A stretch of DNA of 64,000 bases from Roseobacter sp. SK209-2-6 (GTDB lineage Bacteria; Pseudomonadota; Alphaproteobacteria; Rhodobacterales; Rhodobacteraceae): positions 1 to 64,000 of the forward strand of contig NZ_AAYC01000012.1 of NCBI RefSeq assembly GCF_000169455.1, in the 5' to 3' direction. How positions within the stretch are numbered: position 1 is the first letter of the stretch; each line of letters opens with the position of its first letter. Both the position numbers and the translations under genes were made by a program. Of the stretch, positions 8,279-17,549 are shown piece by piece. A model generated the notes under the pieces. That model saw only the letters and a program-made list of their open reading frames with translations. It was not told the origin of the DNA and made no database searches.

Positions 8279-10069
8279 TCAGATCGGCCTGGTTGCGTCA
8301 TTAAGCCAAGCCTGAGCGGCAGAACTGACGCGGTCGCGCAGTTTCTGGGCTATCTGGGCATGATAGTTATTCAGCCATGCGCGTTCATCTGCGCTCAGCA
8401 TTGCGGTGACTATAAGCCGCCTGTCGATGGGTGCAAAGGTAAGAGTGCGCCAATCTAGCATCTCTCGCTCCGGATCGCTGCTGTTCAAAGCAGGGGCTTG
8501 CTGCACCACCAATAGGTTTTCGATCCGAATGCCAAAGGCGCCTTCTCGATAGTAACCGGGTTCATTTGATAGAATCATACCTTCTTCAAGCGGTACGGTT
8601 GAAACGCGACTTAGGCGTTGCGGCCCCTCATGCACGCTGAGAAAGGCGCCAACCCCGTGGCCCAGCCCATGATTGAAATCCTGCCCCGCAAGCCAAAGAG
8701 GCATACGGCCTATCGCTTCGATATCGCGACCAGCGAGACCCTTTGGCCAGCGCAGACGGGACATGGCAATCATGCCCTGCAAAACCCGTGTAAAGGCCTC
8801 GCATTCTTCTTGCCCTGGGCTGCCAATAGCGATGGTGCGGGTGATATCGGTGGTACCGTCCAGATATTGCCCGCCGCTATCCAGCACCAGGAGATGCCCG
8901 TCCTCAAGCATGGTGTCGGTTTCTTCGGTCACACGGTAATGCATGACCGCACCGTTTTCCCCGGTCCCTGCAATGGTTTCAAAACTGATGTCGCGTAGCG
9001 CGGGGTCACGTCGGCGTAGCTCCTCCAGGCGCTGAGCAACCTGGATTTCAGTCACCGAACCTGGGGCTTGCTGATCGAGCCATGCTAGCAATTCGATGAC
9101 GGCGGCACCGTCTCGCAGATGCGCCGCGGCAGAGCCTTCGATCTCAGCTGTGTTTTTTCGGGCCTTGGGCAGGGCGCAGGGGTCCCCCGATTTGACCAGA
9201 CGGTCCCCCAGCGCATCTGAGAGGATTTGCGGCAGACTGCCTGCATCAACGGACACCTTACCCTTGATTGCGGAAATCGCCTGCAAGAAGCCCTCTGGCT
9301 CGCGTCGTGTGACTATCGAGGGCAGAGAACCCTCGACCTCGGCCAGTTTCTCTCCTGCCATGAAAAGGTCGATGCGGGCGTCATCGTGGAGAATAGCAAA
9401 TCCGTGCGCAACAGGATTGCGGGGAATGTCGCCACCTCGGATGTTCAGCAGCCACATGATGCTATCGGGTAGGGTGATGACTGCAGCGGATCGTGAAGCG
9501 TCGCGCAGTTCTGCCGCCAGTCGTTCTGCTTTCTCGTCCGCAGTCTCGCCTGCATATTCCAGCGAATGAAGTTGTACTCGCTCCATCGGAGGTTCCGGTT
9601 GATCTGGCCAGATTGCATCAACCAGGTTGCTGGTTTGCTGCAATTCGATTCCGGACCCTTCAAGCGCGCGGCTCAGCTCTTCGATTTGGGACAGTGAGTG
9701 CAGCCAGGGATCAAAGCCGATGCGTCCGCCAGAGGGGAGCTGCGCTTTGAGCCAGGCTCCAAGTTGGACCTCGGGCCAGGGGACGGGGGTAAATTCCTCG
9801 GCTACCTGGCGTTTGACCTGGGTGCGATAGCGTCCATCAATAAAGATACCGGCCTTGTCTTTTAGCACCGCACAGAAACCGGCAGAACCGGTAAAGCCCG
9901 TAAGCCAGGAGAGGCGCTCATCCCTTGGGGCAACATATTCACCTTGATGTGCATCGGCGCGGGGAACCAGAAACCCATCCAGACCGGCGGAATTGATCTC
10001 TGCCCGCAGGGCGGCCAAGCGGGGTGGGCCTTGCTCAGGGCGCGCGGTGACGTCAAAGGTTTGATACAT
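8279..10069 (-). CDS. M24-family aminopeptidase P (Xaa-Pro aminopeptidase)
   Basis: A 596-residue metallopeptidase that removes N-terminal residues preceding proline. It has two creatinase-like N-terminal domains (about 1-310), a pita-bread M24 catalytic domain, and the short C-terminal extension seen in the longer, eukaryotic-like aminopeptidase P type. The metal-ligand motifs are present: LDSGGQYLDGTTDITR (two Asp), GLGHGVGAFLSVHEG (His) and ILSNEPGYYREGAFGIRIEN (two Glu). ATG 10069 follows AGGAGAGG on the minus strand. It lies 72 bases downstream of the isomerase gene and may be the last gene of the cob-linked minus-strand run. Confidence 0.92.
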   Translation of the reverse strand: MYQTFDVTARPEQGPPRLAALRAEINSAGLDGFLVPRADAHQGEYVAPRDERLSWLTGFTGSAGFCAVLKDKAGIFIDGRYRTQVKRQVAEEFTPVPWPEVQLGAWLKAQLPSGGRIGFDPWLHSLSQIEELSRALEGSGIELQQTSNLVDAIWPDQPEPPMERVQLHSLEYAGETADEKAERLAAELRDASRSAAVITLPDSIMWLLNIRGGDIPRNPVAHGFAILHDDARIDLFMAGEKLAEVEGSLPSIVTRREPEGFLQAISAIKGKVSVDAGSLPQILSDALGDRLVKSGDPCALPKARKNTAEIEGSAAAHLRDGAAVIELLAWLDQQAPGSVTEIQVAQRLEELRRRDPALRDISFETIAGTGENGAVMHYRVTEETDTMLEDGHLLVLDSGGQYLDGTTDITRTIAIGSPGQEECEAFTRVLQGMIAMSRLRWPKGLAGRDIEAIGRMPLWLAGQDFNHGLGHGVGAFLSVHEGPQRLSRVSTVPLEEGMILSNEPGYYREGAFGIRIENLLVVQQAPALNSSDPEREMLDWRTLTFAPIDRRLIVTAMLSADERAWLNNYHAQIAQKLRDRVSSAAQAWLNDATRPI

Positions 10070-10141
10070 GTGCCTCTCCTGCTTTGGCTGAATTCAGCCG
10101 CGCCAGAGAAACGCGAAGCGCAGGAAGGTGCAAGCGGAGAT

Positions 10142-10789
10142 TTAGGCGCTATCAACCGCTGGGTTTTTGAACTGGTATAGGGGAAAGGGCTTTTGCAGGG
10201 CGTATTCTAGCAATTCCAGATGGTCCTGCCCATAATAGGGGTCACCATTCAAAATATAGGTGGGGGAGCCAAAGAGGTTAAGGTCGAGCGCGGTCTTGGT
10301 GTTTTTGGCAAAGACAGCCTGAACCTCTGGGGTCAAAGCGGCCTGTAGCAAGGGGGCTGGATCAAAGCCGATCTCGCGGATCGTTTTGGAGAGATGTGCA
10401 CTGTCAGCCAGGTCAATATCATCGCGCCAATGAGCCTGTAGCAATGCCTGCGCGATGCGATTCGTGTCTAGTCCCAGATGGTCTGCGGCTATCACCACGC
10501 CGCTTGAAAGCTGCAAGGGATTGTCGTGATAGGTTGGGCGGTAGTCGATGATGGGGACGTCCCGAAAGGCGGCCCAGCGTTCGATCTCCCGCCCAAAGAA
10601 ATAGTCCACATGGGCTTGTGAACGACCCGCAAAGGGTTGCCCCCCGGAATGTTCGACCACGGGGGACAGATTGAAAGGCCGGTGAACAAGTTGGCAATCA
10701 TGGGCCGCGCAGATCTCCATCAACCGCTTGGAGCCAAGGTAGGCATAGGCAGAATGGGTGGAGTAGAAATACTCGATCTTATGCGGCAT
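10142..10789 (-). CDS. 2-hydroxychromene-2-carboxylate isomerase family protein (DsbA fold)
   Basis: A 215-residue protein of the DsbA/HCCA isomerase family, thioredoxin-fold enzymes that use glutathione. NahD-type members isomerise 2-hydroxychromene-2-carboxylate during naphthalene breakdown. The N-terminal IEYFYSTHSAYAYLGS motif keeps the active-site Ser-x-x-Ala/Ser region. The C-terminal FGSPTYILNGDPYYGQDHL, with a cis-proline-type GxPT loop, is also typical. No aromatic-degradation genes are nearby, so the true substrate may be another glutathione adduct (inference). It starts 17 bases after the cobT stop and is probably co-transcribed with it. Confidence 0.85.
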   Translation of the reverse strand: MPHKIEYFYSTHSAYAYLGSKRLMEICAAHDCQLVHRPFNLSPVVEHSGGQPFAGRSQAHVDYFFGREIERWAAFRDVPIIDYRPTYHDNPLQLSSGVVIAADHLGLDTNRIAQALLQAHWRDDIDLADSAHLSKTIREIGFDPAPLLQAALTPEVQAVFAKNTKTALDLNLFGSPTYILNGDPYYGQDHLELLEYALQKPFPLYQFKNPAVDSA

Positions 10790-10806
10790 GCTATGACCTC
10801 AGAAGT

Positions 10807-12684
10807 TTATCCGACTTTCTTCATACCCATAACGCGCGCGCGCGCACGCGGGTCGCTGTCGAAAAGGGCAGCCAATTGCTCAGTCATGGCGCCGGCCAGC
10901 TGCTCCACATCGGTAATGGTGACGGCGCGGTCGTAGTAACGGGTCACATCATGGCCAATGCCAATGGCCAAAAGCTCCACCATCTTGCGGCGCTCGACCA
11001 TGGCGATGACATCGCGCAGGTGCTTTTCCAGATAGTTGGCCGGGTTCACCGAAAGAGTGCTGTCATCCACCGGGGCGCCATCGGAAATCACCATCAGGAT
11101 CTTGCGCGCTTCCTGGCGGCCGATCATGCGGCGGTGCGCCCATTCCAGCGCTTCACCGTCGATGTTTTCCTTCAAGAGGCCCTCTTTCATCATCAGCCCC
11201 AGGTTGGGGCGCACACGGCGCCAGGGGGCGTCAGCTGATTTATAGACGATGTGGCGTAGGTCGTTCAGACGTCCGGGCATCTGCGGGCGCCCGTCGTTGA
11301 GCCAGGCCTCGCGCGCCAGCCCGCCCTTCCAGGCGCGGGTGGTAAAGCCGAGGATCTCAACCTTCACGTTGCAGCGCTCCAAGGTGCGGGCCAGAACATC
11401 GGCGCAGATTGCAGCGATCGAAATCGGACGCCCCCGCATCGAGCCAGAGTTATCCAGCAAGAGCGTCACCACGGTGTCGCGGAATTCGGTGTCCTTTTCC
11501 CGCTTGAAGGAGAGCGGCGTCGTGGGATTGGCAACTACGCGGGCCAGACGGCCGGCATCCAGCGTGCCTTCTTCCAGGTCAAACTCCCAAGAGCGGTTCT
11601 GCTGCGCCTGTAGGCGGCGCTGCAGCTTGTTGGCCAGGCGTGAGACCGCGCCTTTCAGGGGCTCCAGCTGCTGGTCGAGATAGGCGCGCAGGCGTTCCAG
11701 CTCTGCCGGCTCGGCCAGTTCTTCAGCGGCGATTTCCTCGTCATGCGTATCCAGGAAGACCTTGTAATCCGGATCGGCCTCAGAGGCGGGCGGTGGAGCG
11801 GGGGGCTCCAGCGGCGCCTCGCCATCGGGCATTTCCACATCTTCTGCCAGCTCTTCATCGGCCATCTCATCCATGGAGATCTGGGCCTGACTCTCGTCCT
11901 GCTGCTGTTCCTGCGCTTGTTCGGCGTCCGCTTCGGCCTGCTCGTCTTCGGAATCGTCCTGACCAGAGCTGTCGGGATCCGGTTGCTCTTCTGCGTTCTC
12001 CTCGGCCTCGTCGTCCTGCTGGTCATCCAACTCATCCGGGTCATCGCCCAGCTGGTCGCCGTAGCCCAGGTCGGTGATGATCTGGCGGGTGAATTTGGCA
12101 AATTCCGCCTGATCTTCCAGCTTCTCTTGCAGGCCTTCCAATGTGCCGCCGGCTTGGGATTCAATAAACCCGCGCCAGAGCTCCATCACATTGGCAGCGC
12201 CCTCAGGCAGGGGGCGACCGGTGGCAAGGTGACGGATCAGATAGCCAGCCGAGGCCGCCAGCGGTGCCTCGGAAGAGCTTTTCATTTGGTCATAGCCGCG
12301 CCGGATCGACTCGTTGCGGATCTTGACGTCGATGTTGGAGGCGGTACCTGGCATATGCCGCGCGCCCATGGCCTCGCAGCGGGCAGTTTCCATCGCCTCA
12401 TAGAGATCACGTGCAAGATCGCCCGGGGGCGCATATCGCGCATGGGTAGCTTCATTGTGGAACTTGCGGCGCAGCGCCAGAGCATCCGCGGTGCCGCGTG
12501 CCAGCAGAACCTCTTCGCGGGTCATCCGGCGCGAGACCTGCGGCAGGCGCATATTGTCGCCGGAGACTCCCGAAGGGTCGACAGTATAGGAAACGCTCAG
12601 CTCCGGATCATCGGCCATGACCTTGGTGGCCTCGGCCAAGGCCTTTTTGAACGGATCCGCTGGATTGTCGTTTGGCTTTTTCAT
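10807..12684 (-). CDS. cobT: Cobaltochelatase subunit CobT
   Basis: CobT is the large subunit of the CobST chaperone of the aerobic cobaltochelatase. With CobN it inserts cobalt into hydrogenobyrinate a,c-diamide using ATP. The 625-residue protein has an N-terminal helical region, a long acidic and glutamine-rich linker (about residues 210-320), and a C-terminal von Willebrand A domain. The MIDAS motif (LLLDNSGSM, near residue 410) is in that domain. The length is typical. The ATG at 12684 overlaps the stop of the preceding unknown gene by four bases (ATGA), implying translational coupling. A short alternating GC tract at 10837-10853 near the 3' end encodes Arg-Ala repeats. Confidence 0.95.
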   Translation of the reverse strand: MKKPNDNPADPFKKALAEATKVMADDPELSVSYTVDPSGVSGDNMRLPQVSRRMTREEVLLARGTADALALRRKFHNEATHARYAPPGDLARDLYEAMETARCEAMGARHMPGTASNIDVKIRNESIRRGYDQMKSSSEAPLAASAGYLIRHLATGRPLPEGAANVMELWRGFIESQAGGTLEGLQEKLEDQAEFAKFTRQIITDLGYGDQLGDDPDELDDQQDDEAEENAEEQPDPDSSGQDDSEDEQAEADAEQAQEQQQDESQAQISMDEMADEELAEDVEMPDGEAPLEPPAPPPASEADPDYKVFLDTHDEEIAAEELAEPAELERLRAYLDQQLEPLKGAVSRLANKLQRRLQAQQNRSWEFDLEEGTLDAGRLARVVANPTTPLSFKREKDTEFRDTVVTLLLDNSGSMRGRPISIAAICADVLARTLERCNVKVEILGFTTRAWKGGLAREAWLNDGRPQMPGRLNDLRHIVYKSADAPWRRVRPNLGLMMKEGLLKENIDGEALEWAHRRMIGRQEARKILMVISDGAPVDDSTLSVNPANYLEKHLRDVIAMVERRKMVELLAIGIGHDVTRYYDRAVTITDVEQLAGAMTEQLAALFDSDPRARARVMGMKKVG

Positions 12685-13163
12685 ATCGTCAAAAACTCCC
12701 CGGTATCGGGCCTATATGTCGCGAGGCAAACCTCTCGGGTGTCTTCCTCTGTCAGAAGCACATTCTTGTTCAATGCGTCACCGACAAATTTCATGAATCC
12801 GAGAATTCGTTCGACTTCAGATTCGTCGTCAATAGCACGTGGGTCAACGTCGCATTCTATTTCGTCCAATGTGAAAAAGTGACAGTGGACGAGATTTGTA
12901 GGCGACAACGCCACTTCTAGTTTGACCGGCGAATTCTCATTTGAGTGTCGAAAGACTTCTGCGATGTTTAGGTTTTGCGTTAGGTCAAACGGTTCCGAAA
13001 TTTTCAGCTTGTACCCAGCCTGTTTGAGGCTGGACAATAACACTTTCCAATCCGTCAGTATGGTATCCGGAACAAGAATATCGCGAAGGCTTCCGTCAAC
13101 AGAAAAGGTCGAGAGCAGTTTACTCGCGATCGACCCACTGATTGGGGCGGAAGCCTTAGACAT
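12681..13163 (-). CDS. Unknown 160-aa protein encoded between cobS and cobT
   Basis: I do not recognise this protein. It is soluble, mildly acidic, and has no signal or membrane segment. It starts [11 protein letters not shown] and contains a region ([20 protein letters not shown]) that looks like a folded alpha/beta domain. Its ATG shares one base with the cobS stop (TAATG at 13161-13165), and its stop overlaps the cobT start by four bases, so it is translated as part of the cobST unit. Its DNA looks AT-richer and less codon-biased than cobS and cobT on either side, suggesting a later insertion. A role in cobalamin synthesis is not shown. Confidence 0.8.
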   Translation of the reverse strand: MSKASAPISGSIASKLLSTFSVDGSLRDILVPDTILTDWKVLLSSLKQAGYKLKISEPFDLTQNLNIAEVFRHSNENSPVKLEVALSPTNLVHCHFFTLDEIECDVDPRAIDDESEVERILGFMKFVGDALNKNVLLTEEDTREVCLATYRPDTGEFLTI

Positions 13164-14149
13164 TACCCCAAGCTCACGCTGGCAGCACTTTCCGGCAGCT
13201 CTTCGTCAAAGCAGCGCTGGTAGAACTCGGCAACGGTCTGGCGCTCCAGCTCGTCGCATTTGTTCAGGAAGCTGAGGCGGAAGGCATAGCCCACATCGCG
13301 GAAGATCTCAGCGTTTTGCGCCCAGTTGATCACGGTCCGGGGGGACATCACGGTCGACAGATCACCATTCATGAAGGCGGTCCGGGTCAGATCCGCAACA
13401 GTCACCATCTGGCTGATGTTCTTGCGGCCCTCGGCAGTGTTGTAATGCGGCGCCTTGGACAGGACGATCGCAGTCTCCGCATCATGGCTGAGGTAGTTCA
13501 GCGTCGCGACCAGGGACCAGCGGTCCATCTGCGCCTGGTTGATCTGCTGGGTGCCATGGTACAGCCCGGTGGTGTCACCCAGACCAACGGTGTTGGCGGT
13601 GGCAAAGAGGCGGAAGTTCGGATTCGGGGTGATGATCTCGTTCTGATCCAAGAGGGTCAGTTTGCCGTCATGTTCAAGCACGCGCTGGATCACGAACATC
13701 ACATCGGCGCGGCCCGCGTCATATTCGTCAAAGACGATGGCAACCGGGTTGCGCAGGGCCCAAGGCAGAATGCCCTCGTGGAATTCGGTGACCTGCTTAC
13801 CGTCAAGCAGTTTGATAGCATCCTTACCGATGAGGTCGATCCGGCTGATATGGCTGTCGAGGTTCACCCGCACCGAAGGCCAGTTCAGACGCGCTGCGAC
13901 CTGTTCGATATGGGTCGATTTCCCGGTGCCGTGATAACCCTGGATCATCACCCGGCGGTTGTGAGAGAAACCTGCCAGAATGGCTAGCGTGGTGTCCGGG
14001 TCGAACTTGTAGGTCGGGTCCATCGCAGGCACCCGGTTCGAGGCTTCAGCAAAGCCTTTGACGGTCATGTCCGTATCGATCCCGAATACATCGCGGACCG
14101 AAACGGCCTCCATCGGTTTTGCATTCATGTCCAGCATACCGTCGCTCAT
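13163..14149 (-). CDS. cobS: Cobaltochelatase subunit CobS
   Basis: CobS is the AAA+ ATPase subunit of the aerobic cobaltochelatase. It forms ring complexes with CobT that drive cobalt insertion by CobN. The 328-residue protein has Walker [10 protein letters not shown] at residues 71-79 and Walker [15 protein letters not shown] further on. A polar segment reads [12 protein letters not shown], the sensor 1 region. ATG 14149 has AAGGA upstream on the minus strand; internal ATGs at codons 5 and 8 are alternatives. It heads the run cobS, unknown gene, cobT. CobN is not in this window. Confidence 0.96.
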   Translation of the reverse strand: MSDGMLDMNAKPMEAVSVRDVFGIDTDMTVKGFAEASNRVPAMDPTYKFDPDTTLAILAGFSHNRRVMIQGYHGTGKSTHIEQVAARLNWPSVRVNLDSHISRIDLIGKDAIKLLDGKQVTEFHEGILPWALRNPVAIVFDEYDAGRADVMFVIQRVLEHDGKLTLLDQNEIITPNPNFRLFATANTVGLGDTTGLYHGTQQINQAQMDRWSLVATLNYLSHDAETAIVLSKAPHYNTAEGRKNISQMVTVADLTRTAFMNGDLSTVMSPRTVINWAQNAEIFRDVGYAFRLSFLNKCDELERQTVAEFYQRCFDEELPESAASVSLG

Positions 14150-14334
14150 CTTCGTCGATCCTTCTTCCTCTGCCGCGCGCGCGGGTCAATCCGGGGATTG
14201 GTGCCCGATCTTCTGAGTAAGGGCAAGGGGGGCGATAAGGTCGAAACCAAATAACGTGATGTTGCTGCAGGAACTGGACTTATTTTGTGGAGCAGTACTG
14301 CCAATTGCGTCAGTTTCTACATCCAATACGCAAA

Positions 14335-14366
14335 GAGGGAGGCGGCCATTCCTGGTCACCTCCCTC
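14335..14366 (-). terminator. Probable terminator after the J-domain gene
   Basis: The arms GAGGGAGG (14335-14342) and CCTCCCTC (14359-14366) pair perfectly, with additional inner pairing. On the minus strand the stem is followed by a short UUU. It sits 22 bases after the stop of the J-domain gene. The weak U-run lowers confidence. Confidence 0.5.
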
Positions 14367-14388
14367 GATTTCGCCATGGCGAACCGAT

Positions 14389-15012
14389 CTACTTAAAACT
14401 GCGGCTGTCCTTGATCTGATCCCAGGCCCAGCGGACTTCCTGCAGCTGATCTTCCTGACTGCGGTCGCCACCATTCATATCGGGGTGCAGAACCTTGATC
14501 AGCTTCTTATAGGATTTGCGAATTTCAGCCTTGGACCAATCATCCTTGGCTTCCAGGATCTCAATGGCGCGGCGCTCAGTCGGGGGCAGGCGACGACCGG
14601 CCTTGGCGGCACGGCCCGGATTTTGGGTGGCATTGGCACCCAGAACCTGATGCGGATCCTCAATGCCCAAGCGCGCCCAGGCGCGAGCCTCGGGGTCGCC
14701 CATGGGCTTTGTCTCACGCTCCCAGACCTTGTCCTTGGAGCGCTGCGCATTCAGCTCAGCCTCTGTAGTGCCCTGGAAGAAGTTCCACTCATTGTTGTAT
14801 TCGCGCACGTGCTCCTGGCAAAACCAGTAGAAATCATCCAGCACATCTGGCGCTTTGGGTGCGCGAAATTTGCCTGCTTCCTGGCAGCCTTCCTTGTCAC
14901 ATTGGCGCACCGAGGTCTCGGAGGCGCCTGACGCGGCCCTGCGACCGCGTGGATTTTTCTTTTTAGCAGAGCTGACGGACATATCGAAACCGAAAGGATC
15001 TGATTTGCTCAT
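14389..15012 (-). CDS. J-domain (DnaJ-like) protein
   Basis: A 207-residue protein with a C-terminal J domain that would stimulate DnaK-type Hsp70 ATPase activity. The HPD motif is intact (VLHPDMNGGD, His about 176). The N-terminal part has four cysteines in a C-x4-C ... C style (RQCDKEGCQEAGKF and YWFCQEH), which could bind a metal. There is no Gly/Phe region or full zinc-finger domain, so it is not DnaJ itself. ATG 15012 with AGAAGG upstream is preferred over GTG 15021. It is divergent from bolA and upstream of cobST, a grouping I recall from other Rhodobacterales. Confidence 0.9.
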   Translation of the reverse strand: MSKSDPFGFDMSVSSAKKKNPRGRRAASGASETSVRQCDKEGCQEAGKFRAPKAPDVLDDFYWFCQEHVREYNNEWNFFQGTTEAELNAQRSKDKVWERETKPMGDPEARAWARLGIEDPHQVLGANATQNPGRAAKAGRRLPPTERRAIEILEAKDDWSKAEIRKSYKKLIKVLHPDMNGGDRSQEDQLQEVRWAWDQIKDSRSFK

Positions 15013-15118
15013 GGTGTGCACCTTCTCGACGCATCTATTCGACTCGGAGGCAGCAGTTTAGTCTAAGGAGCGCCAGATTGAAGAGGGCGAGACGAAAAAA
15101 TATGAGGATGAGCGGAAA

Positions 15119-15373
15119 ATGAGCATTCGTGATGAGATGATTACTCGGCTGGAGGCCACCTTTCAGCCACGCGAGCTGGAAGTTGAGAATGAGAGCTACA
15201 AGCACGCAGGCCATGCAGGGGATGATGGTTCAGGCGAGAGTCATTTTGCCATTCGCATCCGGGCAGAGGCTTTTGAAGGGTTGAACCGGGTGCAGCAGCA
15301 TCGCACCTTGCACAAGGCATTGGGCGACATTGTGCCGCGTATTCATGCGCTTGGCTTGGATATTGGCGCCTGA
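15119..15373 (+). CDS. BolA family protein
   Basis: An 84-residue BolA-like protein. BolA proteins partner with monothiol glutaredoxins in iron-sulfur cluster trafficking, and in some species affect morphology genes. Family features are an N-terminal MSIRDEMITRLEATFQP helix, the SYKHAGHAG stretch with the conserved His, the SHFAIRIRAEAFEG strand, and QQHRTLHKALGD. The length is standard. It begins 107 bases from the divergent J-domain gene start and ends just before a strong hairpin shared with the convergent DUF4177 gene. Glutaredoxin is not in the window. Confidence 0.93.
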   Translation: MSIRDEMITRLEATFQPRELEVENESYKHAGHAGDDGSGESHFAIRIRAEAFEGLNRVQQHRTLHKALGDIVPRIHALGLDIGA

Positions 15374-15384
15374 GCGCGCACCGC

Positions 15385-15427
15385 AAAGAGTGAAAGCGGG
15401 GCGTCCTACTCCCCGCTTTCACTCTTT
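15385..15427. terminator. 17-bp stem bidirectional terminator, bolA / DUF4177 gene
   Basis: A perfect 17-bp stem (15385-15401 and 15411-15427) surrounds a nine-base loop, followed by TTTT on the plus strand and UUU on the minus strand. The right arm is also the last codons of the minus-strand gene, whose TAG stop sits in the loop at 15406-15408. Confidence 0.85.
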
Positions 15428-15948
15428 TGTTTGGCCCGTGTTTTCAAGGCGGCAGTTATGCCAGAGACCGGGCTCAGTTCTTCGACCCCGTCGTCAGAGA
15501 CCATCTTGGCCGCACCCGGACCTGGTATGGGCTGCGCACCAGCAGGGGCCTCGGGGTCGCCAGCTGTTGCGGTTAGCGGAACGGGTTCAGGCGCCTGCTG
15601 TGGGGCAGGTACGTTGACCGCGACCGCCGCTGGATTTGATGTCGGCTCTTCGTCAAAGGATGCAGGGGCCAGCGCTTCCTCGACCTGCTCCTCTGTCAGA
15701 TGGGGTTCTTCTGGGGGTAAGATCCGGCGAAAGATCAGGACATTGCGCCAATTCGTGGTGGTTCCCGTGAGGCCGGTACGTTCGTCCGAGGGGAGCAGCT
15801 CCGCGCGCTGATATTCCCAGCCCTCGGCGGCCATCTCATTGAGGATGATCTCAATCGAATTGGCAAAACGCCCCTCTGGCCCTTTGACACCCTTGGCCTT
15901 AGTGCCCTTATGGGGGGCGGGAACAACTTTATACTCAAACGCTTGCAT
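15406..15948 (-). CDS. DUF4177 domain-containing protein
   Basis: A 180-residue protein with an N-terminal DUF4177 domain (about 1-75). It has the typical pattern FEYKVVPAP, then NEMAAEGWEYQRAELLP, then NVLIFRR. Function is unknown; the domain is small and alpha/beta. The C-terminal 100 residues are Pro-, Ala- and Glu-rich and probably disordered, ending in KTRAKQKSESGE. ATG 15948 has CAGGAGA upstream. The gene overlaps its own terminator: the last six codons form one stem arm. It is convergent with bolA and divergent from the unknown gene at 16067. Confidence 0.82.
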   Translation of the reverse strand: MQAFEYKVVPAPHKGTKAKGVKGPEGRFANSIEIILNEMAAEGWEYQRAELLPSDERTGLTGTTTNWRNVLIFRRILPPEEPHLTEEQVEEALAPASFDEEPTSNPAAVAVNVPAPQQAPEPVPLTATAGDPEAPAGAQPIPGPGAAKMVSDDGVEELSPVSGITAALKTRAKQKSESGE

Positions 15949-16066
15949 CGCGGTCTCCTGACTTAACCGGCAGGTTTAGCGGATAAGGGCCGGGGGTCAA
16001 GCGCGGGGTTGTTCAAGCGGGGAGCCTGCGGCACAGTTCTGCCATTGGGTTTGAAGGGTTTCGCGC

Positions 16067-17392
16067 GTGGTAGCGGTAGAAAAGATTGTTGATCGGGAGA
16101 GTTACTTTGATCGGATAAGCGAGCTTTCAGATGATCAAGTATATCAAAGTTCGATAGCATTGGCATCTCGCTCTGCCCTGAGAACGGTTTTGGTCTGGTT
16201 TGAAGCCCTGGCAAGAGGGGGACTAGGGCGTGATTTCGCAACGTTGCCAGTTCTTAGGTGCTCGCTAGTTTCAGAAATTACAAGTGCTCATCCGGAAATG
16301 GCGACGAAGACGAATGCGAGTTTTGCATCAAGCGCGGCAACTAAACTTGCTTCAATGGTTTTTTCTTCTCAGGGGAGTGACTTTCGCGCTTTAGCCTATT
16401 CGGTTGAAGCGGTCGCTTCAACCGCAGTTGCAGTGGCCCGTTCGGGCCGAAAAGCGGCACTACGCTCTTCGTATGCAATAGATTACGCAAATAGGGCCGT
16501 CCCTCAATCAATCGCTTCAGATATCTGGTTTGCGTTGCAGATTGATGCATCGGCGCTTGAGCATGAGGAAGAGCTTCAGCAACTTCCGCTATGGCTAGAT
16601 GGAATGCCGGATGCTGCTTATGAGTTCTGGCAGCGGGCACGCGCCTGGCTGGAGGCCGAACCCTATCATGAGTTCTGGCTGCGATGGTACTCGGCTATCC
16701 TTGTCGGCAAACCGCTGACAGGGGACTGGCTCAGCCACAGGAAAATGCTGGAAGAAATCGCTCTGCTTCCCGATGAAGACTGGGAGAAAGGGGCGGAGCA
16801 TATCGCCGAGTTGATTGCGGAGATTGAAGCGAAGTACCAGCCGGCAAAACCGCAGCCTGTTGCCAAGCTTGAGCCACTCCAAATCGACACCACTAAGGTC
16901 CAGGCAGCACTAAAGGTCAATCGCCTCACCTTGCCGCCCACGCTTGAAGCCGTTTATGGGCATCTGGAGTTGGAGATTCGCCGCTTGCAGGGGATCAATC
17001 ACTGGCCGTCTCCTGAAGCGCAAGACGAAGCACGTGACTTGGTCCGGCGTCTTTTGGCCATGGCCGAAGCTATTCAGACTTTGAAGAAACAGACGGAAGC
17101 CCTGGCCGAGGAGCCAGCCCAAGAGGATGCAGAGCAGGCCAAGGGCCTCCTGTCCAAGTATTGGCGAAGTTTGAGGTCCTGGCCTGACGGGAAGGAAGAT
17201 GAACTTTCCGATGCGACTTGGCGGCTCGGTTTGATTGGCGTTTCTGCTGGGGTATTTGCGCTCTTTGGAGCTCCGGCACTGGCGGGCACAGCCGTTGGCG
17301 GAATGGTCTTTGGCGCGAAGTATCTAGAGCAAGGGGCCAAAGCGGTGAAGGCCACCAGAATTGTTTCCGGTGAATCCGCTGAAGGTGAATAA
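16067..17392 (+). CDS. Unknown 441-aa protein with C-terminal membrane segment
   Basis: I do not recognise this protein. GTG 16067 is the first start after an in-frame stop at 16052 and has AAGGG eight to nine bases upstream. Residues 1-180 are Ala- and Ser-rich and helical. Residues 180-270 are rich in Trp and acidic residues (EFWQRARAWLEAEPYHEFW). A charged helical region follows to about 350, and near 390-425 a Gly/Ala-rich hydrophobic stretch (GLIGVSAGVFALFGAPALAG) is probably a membrane anchor. Base composition and codon use of the first 500 bases look AT-richer than the rest, as if two segments were joined. It stands alone between DUF4177 and gatB. Confidence 0.75.
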   Translation: MVAVEKIVDRESYFDRISELSDDQVYQSSIALASRSALRTVLVWFEALARGGLGRDFATLPVLRCSLVSEITSAHPEMATKTNASFASSAATKLASMVFSSQGSDFRALAYSVEAVASTAVAVARSGRKAALRSSYAIDYANRAVPQSIASDIWFALQIDASALEHEEELQQLPLWLDGMPDAAYEFWQRARAWLEAEPYHEFWLRWYSAILVGKPLTGDWLSHRKMLEEIALLPDEDWEKGAEHIAELIAEIEAKYQPAKPQPVAKLEPLQIDTTKVQAALKVNRLTLPPTLEAVYGHLELEIRRLQGINHWPSPEAQDEARDLVRRLLAMAEAIQTLKKQTEALAEEPAQEDAEQAKGLLSKYWRSLRSWPDGKEDELSDATWRLGLIGVSAGVFALFGAPALAGTAVGGMVFGAKYLEQGAKAVKATRIVSGESAEGE

Positions 17393-17495
17393 AGGCAGCA
17401 TCCGGCTGCGGGTTGGGGCATAGGCCCCGCCAATGGGGGTGCCCGGTGCTCAGGAGGGGACAGCGGGTGCACGCAGGGCACCCTCGTTTCAGGCG

Positions 17496-17527
17496 CAAAA
17501 AAAAGGCGCCGCATGGGGCGCCCTTTT
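17496..17527. terminator. Terminator downstream of gatB (also faces the 16067 gene)
   Basis: The stem GGCGCC (17505-17510) / GGCGCC (17517-17522) has a six-base loop. On the minus strand it is followed by eight U residues (plus-strand A-run 17497-17504), and on the plus strand by C and four T. It is placed between two convergent genes and is best suited to end gatB transcription. Confidence 0.75.
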
Positions 17528-17549
17528 GGTATCCGTTGTCCGGGTAAGA

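Noticed and set aside
10837-10853. Alternating GC tract
   Set aside because: It is coding (Arg-Ala repeats at the end of cobT) and short. It could form Z-DNA but nothing supports a function.
11743-12882. 379-codon plus-strand ORF opposite cobT
   Set aside because: It is antisense to the acidic linker of cobT, low-complexity, and has no ribosome site. It is a shadow of cobT.
14187-14200. Dyad CAATCC-gg-GGATTG upstream of cobS
   Set aside because: The two-base loop makes a hairpin impossible and there is no regulator nearby. As an operator it is unsupported.
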